DNA of 36,034 bases from a virus, in IMG/VR virus record IMGVR_UViG_3300024520_000247, positions 1 through 36,034 of that record. One strand, 5' to 3'. The notes under the pieces were generated by a model. That model was not told the DNA's origin, searched no databases, and was given only the letters and a program-made list of their open reading frames with translations. The translations under genes were made by a program, and so were the position numbers. Positions 30,601-36,034 of the stretch are shown piece by piece (within the stretch, counting starts at the first letter, position 1; every line of letters starts with the position of its first letter).

Positions 30601-31460
30601 TACCGGCGCAGATCTGGGCCGGTTATCGTCACAACGGGCGCCCACTGCGCGAGTCGCGACACGATACGCGCCCCCGCGTGCACGTTGCGCCCGTCTAATC
30701 GGTCGCCGCTGAAAATGCGCAAGAGTTGATCCTCGTCGAGATTAGTCGTGATCAACGTCGTGCGCTCTGCGTCGTATCTAGCCGACAGCAGACTCGACAC
30801 CGTCTCGCGCTGCCAATCGGTGCGCAGATCCGACAACTCGTCGATCCCTAGAACGCACGCGTCGACAAGCGCAGACATGCGCCGATCCGCGCTCTCGTCG
30901 TTGTCGTCCATCGCCTGTCGCTGTGCTCGCAGCATGCTTGGGAGGTGCACATACTCGACGCTGGCCTTGTGCCGCTCGACGAGAGCGCGCAGCGTCGCAA
31001 CGAGTGCGAACGACTTGCCCACACCTGCTGGGCCGCTGATCGTCATGCCCGACGCGTTGCGCGTGTATTTGTCGCACCACGCTCGCAGCAACTTGAACAA
31101 GCGGGCTTGTGCGTCGTTGCGCGGCGTTGCCCCGAGTGCACTGTGTCGTTGCGGCAGGTGTGCACCGTTGAGCATGTCGACCGTTTGCCGTGCCCCGCTG
31201 CACTCTGCGCACTTGTGCGCCCATTCGTAACCTTCGAGGTCGCGGTCGTATGTGTAACCGTCGAGACACGACGAACACTCGCGCTTACATGCGCAGAGTG
31301 CCCACCTCCACATGCCGTCAACGCTGCGCGGGGTGTACCCTGCGCCCCCGCAAATGCACGGTTGCACCTGTTTCGCGGGCATGTCGGCGACGCGCTCTTG
31401 CAAGCGCTGCACGATTGCGTCGAGCCCACCGTCCGAAAACGGGTTGTTAAATGCTGCCAT
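30600..31460 (-). CDS. DnaC-like helicase loader ATPase (286 aa)
   Basis: Walker A is GPAGVGKS (residues 143-150), Walker B VLGIDEL (203-209), sensor I TLITTN (235-240), and SRL follows (268-270) where the arginine finger is expected. The N-terminal 100 residues have cysteine clusters (C35-x-C37, C56-x-C58-x3-C62-x2-C65, C84-x2-C87) that probably form zinc ribbons, a feature of several phage loaders. The loader opens a DnaB-type helicase onto DNA; no helicase gene is present, so the host DnaB is the likely partner. RBS CAGGAGA precedes ATG 31460; the gene overlaps the upstream organizer gene by 14 bp. Confidence 0.88.
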   Translation of the reverse strand: MAAFNNPFSDGGLDAIVQRLQERVADMPAKQVQPCICGGAGYTPRSVDGMWRWALCACKRECSSCLDGYTYDRDLEGYEWAHKCAECSGARQTVDMLNGAHLPQRHSALGATPRNDAQARLFKLLRAWCDKYTRNASGMTISGPAGVGKSFALVATLRALVERHKASVEYVHLPSMLRAQRQAMDDNDESADRRMSALVDACVLGIDELSDLRTDWQRETVSSLLSARYDAERTTLITTNLDEDQLLRIFSGDRLDGRNVHAGARIVSRLAQWAPVVTITGPDLRR

Positions 31461-32010
31461 TGTCGTCGCTCTCCTGTTGCAAGCACGCAAGCGCAGCAGG
31501 AACGCGCAGCGTGCCAGATCGATCTATGTCCTGCAAGGTTGTGTTTTTTCGTCGCTCGAACTGTTCGACCTTCTCGATTGAACGAAGCGCCAATTCCAGG
31601 TCGTCGTGCCCATTCTGCTTGTGAAATGTCGAACGCAACATGCCGTCAACAGCCGCGCAGAGTCGCTCGACCGTGAACCCGTCGCGCAAGCGAGAGCGCA
31701 CACGCTGCGCACGCAGCGGCGAGAGTTTGGCCCGCTTGTGCCCCGATTGCTCTCGCCAATACTCGAACACCGCGCGCACGTCGCTCGTTGTGCTCTCGCT
31801 CGGCAGCGTCGCACGCATGCCGCCCGCGATCAGACACACCCGCACTTGGTCGCAGTCCAAACCCCCGATTATCGAGTCGAAGTCGTCGGCGTCATCAATC
31901 ACGAGCAAGCGGCGCACGGTTGACGCTCGCAGCGTCGTTGCGGTGCGTTGTTTGCTCTCGATGTAATAGCGCAAGACCCGTCGACGAAGCTCGCGTAAAG
32001 CGTCGATCAC
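31447..32010 (-). CDS. Replisome organizer / replication protein (187 aa)
   Basis: The C-terminal half has a pattern known from phage replication proteins: FEYWREQSGHKRAKLSPLRA (residues 82-101), then RVRSRLRDGFTVERLCAAVD (103-122) and LELALRSIEKVEQFER (138-153), corresponding to the conserved domain placed at the C-terminus of organizer proteins. The N-terminal half (residues 1-70) is basic then acidic (LLVIDDADDFDSII) and might carry DNA binding. It is directly upstream of the DnaC-like loader, as expected for an initiator that hands DNA to the loader. GTG 32010 has CAGGAGA at suitable spacing. Confidence 0.75.
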   Translation of the reverse strand: MIDALRELRRRVLRYYIESKQRTATTLRASTVRRLLVIDDADDFDSIIGGLDCDQVRVCLIAGGMRATLPSESTTSDVRAVFEYWREQSGHKRAKLSPLRAQRVRSRLRDGFTVERLCAAVDGMLRSTFHKQNGHDDLELALRSIEKVEQFERRKNTTLQDIDRSGTLRVPAALACLQQESDDNGSI

Positions 32011-32055
32011 GTTTGCCTTTCTCCTGTCGTGTCAAAAAACCATCAACTGCACGGA

Positions 32056-32937
32056 CTAGGTTCCACAGATCCCATCACACTCATTCCCCCAAAACAGATC
32101 AAGCTGACCTCGATCTGCCAGATCGCGAAGGGTTGGCATCCGTTCGTCCCAGTTAATAGAGCGCAGGGTCACTCCTGGGACGATTTTTTGCACAAAAACG
32201 TCGTCCGCATCGAGCGTCGTGTCGGACGCATACACCCGACGCATGCGCTCCTCATATTGTGCTGCGCGCTCATATCCTCTTGGATCTTCATTTTGCAATC
32301 TCTGCCACTCCTCTGCCGAGTGATACGGACAAAAAACGCAAGCCGAGCGGGGGGGTTTCGGAAATCCTTCCTCGCGCATCCAGCGCAAACAATCCACCCG
32401 AGACATATTGAGATCAATTAGCGGGTACCTGTTAACCGACCAAGGTACCTTGCTATCTGTCATCCTGTGCGCCTCGTCTGTCGATATGCCCAGCCATTGA
32501 TTGACGATCACGGCATTCCCGAGACGTTTACGCGTTGTGCCCGTCAATCTGCGAATCTCCCGGCGCACCACTTCAATCTTGAAATCTCGCGTACACTTTC
32601 TGCGTATTCCACCCCCTGCCTTGCCGTCGTTGTATGTCCACAGCGGCACCCCACCACTCACATAACTCTGCCCCGTTTTCCCTGAAATTTTAACAATGCC
32701 CTCGGCATCTTCTAACGCTCGATCGGGCCAGCGTGTAACCCGGTAAATCGGGAAGCCAACAAGAGCTTCAAGTACATCGAGCCACTCGTAAACTGCCTCT
32801 GGCTCGGCTCCGGTGTCGGCAAATATCGCCCCATCTATAGGTGGCAGCGCGCCGCGTTCAACCATTAGCGCGATTGCCGACGATTGCACCCCCGCACCCA
32901 GCGAAAGGAATGTGGCAGGCAACTTTGGGATCTTCAT
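32056..32937 (-). CDS. PAPS-reductase-like PP-loop protein (293 aa)
   Basis: The PP-loop SLGAGVQSSA (residues 12-21) fits the ATP pyrophosphatase/PAPS reductase family; FADTGAEPEAVYEWL (39-53) follows as in phage members. Cysteines at 115 (RRKCTRDFK), 200 and 203 (SACVFCPYH) and 287 and 291 could bind a metal or Fe-S cluster. Function in phages is unknown; relatives act in sulfur transfer, tRNA thiolation and DNA phosphorothioation (DndC). RBS CAGGAG lies before ATG 32937. The gene has visibly lower GC and different third-base use than its neighbours and is flanked by 45- and 81-bp gaps, so it is probably a later acquisition. Confidence 0.82.
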   Translation of the reverse strand: MKIPKLPATFLSLGAGVQSSAIALMVERGALPPIDGAIFADTGAEPEAVYEWLDVLEALVGFPIYRVTRWPDRALEDAEGIVKISGKTGQSYVSGGVPLWTYNDGKAGGGIRRKCTRDFKIEVVRREIRRLTGTTRKRLGNAVIVNQWLGISTDEAHRMTDSKVPWSVNRYPLIDLNMSRVDCLRWMREEGFPKPPRSACVFCPYHSAEEWQRLQNEDPRGYERAAQYEERMRRVYASDTTLDADDVFVQKIVPGVTLRSINWDERMPTLRDLADRGQLDLFWGNECDGICGT

Positions 32938-33018
32938 GCGTAAAACTCCTGACGACGAGCACCACCTCGCCAAACGTCTCGGCGAAGCGGTGCCCGTCGC
33001 GGCCCCATGGCGAGGGGA

Positions 33019-33516
33019 TCAGAATGGTATATTGTCCTCGTCGAACGTATCAGTTGACCGCTCGCCGTGCTGATCACGCATCAACCGCGCCTCGTCTGCT
33101 GTCAACGCCCGAACGTCGCGCTTTGATAGGCGCGGGCGCTTGTAGGTCTTGCCCTGGTATTCGTCATCTTCGTGATAAACGCGCCCCACGAGATAGTTGC
33201 CGACGATAAACTCGTCGCAACTCGACTGCGAGGTCGGATCGAACCCCGATCCCGTTTTGCGCATGCGCTCGTCGAGCGCTCGGCATAGTCGCGAGAGATA
33301 CCAACGAGCGCTGTCGTCGTCGGTCAGCATGTACCAACACCGCATTTCGCGCCCGCTGTTCGCCGCGCTCTTGTCTGCGGCGATTAGGGTAAAATCAAGC
33401 ATGCGGTTGCCGCTCTTGCTCTTGGTTGTCGTGCAGACGCGCACCCTCAAAATGTGCTCGCCCTCGTCGAGTGTGCTGCTCGGGCTGTCGTAATCGTTGC
33501 CGGGATCGAATTTCAT
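33019..33516 (-). CDS. DUF669-like single-strand DNA-binding protein (165 aa)
   Basis: The product begins MKFDPGNDYD and has strands of an OB-type fold (HILRVRVCTTTKSKSGNRML, residues 21-40; WYMLTDDDSARWYLSRL, 61-77). The C-terminal end (DEDNIPF) is the acidic tip with a final Phe used by SSB proteins to contact partners. DUF669 proteins are common next to Sak4 or ERF recombinases. ATG 33516 overlaps the Sak4-like stop (ATGA) and has GGGGG upstream. It probably coats single strands during replication and annealing. Confidence 0.82.
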   Translation of the reverse strand: MKFDPGNDYDSPSSTLDEGEHILRVRVCTTTKSKSGNRMLDFTLIAADKSAANSGREMRCWYMLTDDDSARWYLSRLCRALDERMRKTGSGFDPTSQSSCDEFIVGNYLVGRVYHEDDEYQGKTYKRPRLSKRDVRALTADEARLMRDQHGERSTDTFDEDNIPF

Positions 33517-34361
33517 GTCGTCACCCCCTCTTGAACGTGGTCTGCGTTGTCGTGCTCGTTGTGCGGCACCGTTAGACCGTCGCGCCCGAGCGTTGCGAGA
33601 GCGAGCGACCCGAGCGACGTTTGCCCCGGCGTCGTCGTGCATACGATCGAGCGGGGAAATCCTGGCGCCGGTTTGGTGACGTATTGAGACGATAATTCCC
33701 AGCCTATGCCGTACATTACCCCCCCCTCTTTCTCTGCCTTGTAACAGTAGCCAAACGCCGCGTAATACTGCGCAAGCGCTTTGCCTACTCGACCCGCCAA
33801 CATGGGGGTTGTGCGTCGTCTCGATCGGTCGTCGACCCCGTGCTCGGCGAGGCAGATCGAGATCAGATTGACCGGCAATTTTCGCAGGTCGGTGATCATC
33901 GTTTCGACGTAATTGCCGATCCGGCCCCAATGAACGAACGACAGTTCGCCGACCTGCGCGCGCGGGTCTGCCGCTTGGGGACCGAGCGCGACATGCCGAA
34001 TAATGAGTCGCTGCATGTCGGTCAAGCTGTCCATCACGATTGTTTGACAGACGCGACCCGCGCCCCACGACCACGCCGGTTGCCCGTCGACCTCGGTTTC
34101 GCTGCCCCGCTTGATTGCCGAGAGCACGTCAAACAGCGTCGCGCTATCGTTGATCAACTCGACGTCTGCGTCGGGGTTTGTGTCGTGTATCGTCGCAAGT
34201 CCGTTTTGCTCGCTCAAGAGCACGAGCGGGCGCGGGCTCGACGCGCCCCAGCGGGTTTTACCCGTGCCCGAGTCCCCATAGATACCGACCCCGACAAAGG
34301 GTCGTTTTGCGATTAGGCTGCGCGCCGTTTTCGTCTGCCATTTTGCCTGTTTTACGGTCAT
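33513..34361 (-). CDS. Sak4-like RecA-fold recombinase (AAA_24) (282 aa)
   Basis: Walker A is GDSGTGKT (residues 29-36); Walker B is TIVMDSL (107-113); LVLLSEQNGLATI (47-59) contains the glutamate typical of the family, and NLISICLAEHG (165-175) follows as the next core strand. Short RecA-like ATPases of this type, next to SSB and an exonuclease, are the Sak4 single-strand annealing/recombination proteins. RBS CAGGAGA is ten bases before ATG 34361, and the start overlaps the previous stop (ATGA). It probably acts with the neighbouring exonuclease and SSB-like protein. Confidence 0.85.
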   Translation of the reverse strand: MTVKQAKWQTKTARSLIAKRPFVGVGIYGDSGTGKTRWGASSPRPLVLLSEQNGLATIHDTNPDADVELINDSATLFDVLSAIKRGSETEVDGQPAWSWGAGRVCQTIVMDSLTDMQRLIIRHVALGPQAADPRAQVGELSFVHWGRIGNYVETMITDLRKLPVNLISICLAEHGVDDRSRRRTTPMLAGRVGKALAQYYAAFGYCYKAEKEGGVMYGIGWELSSQYVTKPAPGFPRSIVCTTTPGQTSLGSLALATLGRDGLTVPHNEHDNADHVQEGVTT

Positions 34362-35632
34362 TCGTTCGTTTCTCCTGTCGTCAATTCTGCGTGTGTGTGC
34401 TGTCGTTGAACAAGGCCCGCGCACGCATCAACGCTTGGCCTCCGACAAATCGACATAAGCTCGCACGGTCGCTGCCAGATGTAACACTGATCCCCGTTTC
34501 GTGGGAATGAGGTGCCGACAACTTCGAGAGTGTCGACGACATGCTGCCGCCAATCCTCGTCGGGTGTAAACCGCTCGGGCACGGGCAAGCTCAACGAGTC
34601 TTGACGCGTGCGGATCGCAGCCTTACGGGTTGCGATCGTCTCTGCGCCTTTGATCATTAGGTGCCAATCGAGCATTGCCTCGGCTTCGATGATCATTTCG
34701 GCGCGTCGTCTCTCGATATCCTCGGCGTCAACGATGATCATTTCGCGCCGGTAAAGGTACGTTTCGCGCGCCTCCTGTATCGTCGGCAATGCCGCTATCG
34801 CTGATCCGACGAGTCGCAAGGGGTCGTCGACGACCCCCAGCAAATCGGCATACCACGCTGGCGCGTCCTGGTTAGATGCCGCCGAGATTGCTGCCACGAA
34901 ACTCTCGCGCGTTGCGATCCGCCCGCCGACCTTAGTGGGCGGCGCACCCGCGCGGGGTTTACCGATCGCGCCGCTCTTGAGTGTCTTGTAATCGCCCGCG
35001 CTCGCTGTCGTCGACGTGCTCGCGAGATCATAGATCACACCGCGCACGGGTTCGCCAAACTCATCTTCGACCTGCACCGCATAGGTTAACCCCTGCGGCG
35101 AATACTCGTTTTTGATTCGCCAATCGCGCAAATCCCTGCTTGTGCTCTTGTGATCGAGCACCCAGAGGGCACCGTTGATCCGAACCAACTTGTCGACCTT
35201 GCCGCTATATGTGCCGCGCCCAAAGGGGTTCGGGCCGAGCACGCGTTCGGTGCTGATCAACTCGACCCCCGATTCGCGCAGGTCGCCGAGACCGTCGACA
35301 CCGTAAACCGCGACATACCCCTCCAACATGTCGGCAGCGCACTCGACGATCCGCACACGCTGCGCGGTGTCTTGCTCGCGGGCGGGATCGAACCCGCCCT
35401 CGTGCGCCTCGTTTGCTGCGGTTGTGTCTTGCGCAAGACGCTTGCGCGCAGACTCGGCGCCCGTCGCCCACACGAGATCAAGCAACTCGTGCCAATATGT
35501 GCCGAGCGCGAGGGGATAGCTTCGAGCGTGCTCGTTTGTGAGTTTCAGACCGTAGCGCAAGAGCCAATAATGAGGGCACGCCATCGCAGAGCGTGCCGAG
35601 TTTGTCGCCGCGAGATCGAGATCGTTGTTCAT
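34358..35632 (-). CDS. PD-(D/E)XK exonuclease with probable Fe-S cysteines (424 aa)
   Basis: The Cas4/AddB/RecB-like nuclease pattern is complete: LGTYWHELLDLVW (residues 43-55, His48), YSGKVDKLV (142-150, Asp147), VLDHKSTS (158-165, D-x-K with Asp160/Lys162) and QGLTYAVQ (180-187). Four cysteines, Cys19 near the N-terminus and Cys383, Cys390 and Cys396 (CYIWQRPCELMSIC), are placed like the Fe-S cluster ligands in AddB and Cas4, though the spacing (x6, x5) differs from AddB. It likely resects 5' ends for the annealing protein. ATG 35632 has ACAGGAGA at good spacing and overlaps the previous stop (ATGA); ATG 35683 upstream has none. Confidence 0.87.
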   Translation of the reverse strand: MNNDLDLAATNSARSAMACPHYWLLRYGLKLTNEHARSYPLALGTYWHELLDLVWATGAESARKRLAQDTTAANEAHEGGFDPAREQDTAQRVRIVECAADMLEGYVAVYGVDGLGDLRESGVELISTERVLGPNPFGRGTYSGKVDKLVRINGALWVLDHKSTSRDLRDWRIKNEYSPQGLTYAVQVEDEFGEPVRGVIYDLASTSTTASAGDYKTLKSGAIGKPRAGAPPTKVGGRIATRESFVAAISAASNQDAPAWYADLLGVVDDPLRLVGSAIAALPTIQEARETYLYRREMIIVDAEDIERRRAEMIIEAEAMLDWHLMIKGAETIATRKAAIRTRQDSLSLPVPERFTPDEDWRQHVVDTLEVVGTSFPRNGDQCYIWQRPCELMSICRRPSVDACAGLVQRQHTHAELTTGETNE

Positions 35633-35871
35633 TGTTCCGTTTCTCCTGTTGTGAGCGTTTGCCAGATAATCGAACAGAGGCAATCGGCGACGTCGTCGTC
35701 GCGCACGCTCTCGACCTCGACCTCGACGACGTCGGCGGCATGCTGCCGCACGAGTCGCAAAGCGTCGAGCACACGTCGCGCGTGGTCATTTTCAAGACGC
35801 AATCGAAAGATTGGAGCTTGATTGATGATCAAGACAAGCCGCGCGGGGCGCGGCACAAACTGCTTGGGCAT
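35629..35871 (-). CDS. Small protein opening the leftward operon (80 aa)
   Basis: ATG 35871 (MPKQFVPRPARLVLIINQAP) has AGAGG six bases upstream. The frame extends open upstream to 36033 but runs through the terminal repeat and has no RBS there. The protein has a central basic/strand region (PRPARLVLIINQAPIFRLRL, residues 8-27), an acidic part with repeated Val/Glu/Asp (DVVEVEVESVRDDDVADCL, about residues 46-64), and a Thr-rich C-terminus. No family is recognised. Being the first gene of the leftward early unit, it could be regulatory. Confidence 0.62.
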   Translation of the reverse strand: MPKQFVPRPARLVLIINQAPIFRLRLENDHARRVLDALRLVRQHAADVVEVEVESVRDDDVADCLCSIIWQTLTTGETEQ

Positions 35872-35899
35872 GCGAAACCTCTGCTTTCCTTGTTCTGTC

Positions 35900-35928
35900 T
35901 CAAACTTGTTCGAGGTTGTCAAACTTGA
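35900..35928. repeat. Repeated tcaaacttg half-sites at the head of the leftward operon
   Basis: tcaaacttg occurs at 35900-35908 and again at 35920-35928, 20 bp apart, i.e. two helical turns. On the minus strand the second copy contains TTGACA at 35922-35917, a perfect -35 hexamer for the leftward genes, but no convincing -10 follows. They may form an operator next to the promoter. Confidence 0.5.
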
Positions 35929-36034
35929 CGTTTCGTATTGCGTATGTACGCTGGTCGCTGGAAGCGCTCGCATCGCTGTCGCTCGTCGCTCGCATCGCTG
36001 TCGCTCGTCGCTCGTCGCAATACCGACAGGCACG
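35913..36034. repeat. Right copy of 122-bp terminal direct repeat
   Basis: Matches 1-122 except C at 35929 (T at 17). Contains the same 22-bp tandem repeat at about 35967-36010. Confidence 0.93.

Noticed and set aside
32056-32937. PP-loop gene as part of a Dnd phosphorothioation system
   Set aside because: No DndB, DndD or DndE-like gene nearby; only the enzyme family resemblance remains.
1-36034. Integrase, repressor or attachment site indicating a temperate phage
   Set aside because: No tyrosine or serine recombinase motif, no phage-repressor HTH, and no tRNA-like att sequence seen; lifestyle left open.

Overview
The window looks like an essentially complete tailed-phage genome (Caudoviricetes, siphovirus-type) from a high-GC bacterial host, not a piece of bacterial chromosome. 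Reasons: the first and last 122 bases are the same sequence (one mismatch), so the molecule is circular, permuted or terminally redundant; genes are packed with 1-4 nt stop/start overlaps; and a full virion set is present (small and large terminase, portal, Mu F-like head protein, protease/scaffold, major capsid, connectors, major tail protein, G/GT chaperones, tape measure, tail-tip proteins, lysis genes). There is no integrase, repressor, DNA polymerase, tRNA or CRISPR that I can see. A candidate i-spanin/lipoprotein pair hints at a Gram-negative host, but weakly.

Layout. Joining the ends, a control region of about 540 bp (35872-36034 continuing into 123-502) separates two divergent transcription units. 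Rightward (503-4047): seven early-type genes, mostly small and unrecognised, including a possible SANT/Myb-like DNA-binding protein and ending with a DUF932 protein. A 13-base ribosome-binding leader is repeated in front of four of them. A strong hairpin (4056-4098) lies where this operon meets the leftward one.

Leftward, from 35871 down to 4147, transcription meets in order: (1) recombination/replication: a small protein, a PD-(D/E)XK exonuclease with probable Fe-S cysteines, a Sak4-like RecA-fold ATPase, a DUF669 SSB-like protein, a compositionally distinct PAPS-reductase-like PP-loop enzyme, a replisome organizer, a DnaC-like loader and a RuvC-like resolvase. With a loader but no helicase or polymerase, the phage probably borrows the host replisome. 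(2) A possible modification cassette: a truncated ParB domain running out of frame into a GT-B glycosyltransferase, a MazG-like hydrolase and an MT-A70 methyltransferase. (3) Packaging and head genes (26736-18503) with a nested scaffold start and a terminator after the capsid gene. (4) Connector and tail genes (18398-5869) with a lambda-type -1 frameshift heptamer in the tail chaperone genes. (5) Lysis genes (5872-4147): two single-TM proteins, a small lipoprotein-like protein and a GH25 endolysin.

The points most worth following are the ParB/glycosyltransferase junction (a +1 shift at a run of four G would give one 501-residue protein), the four-copy 27-bp motif with direct TTGCG half-sites, the repeated early leader, and the transferred PP-loop gene. 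All functional names come from reading motifs by eye; no database search was run.
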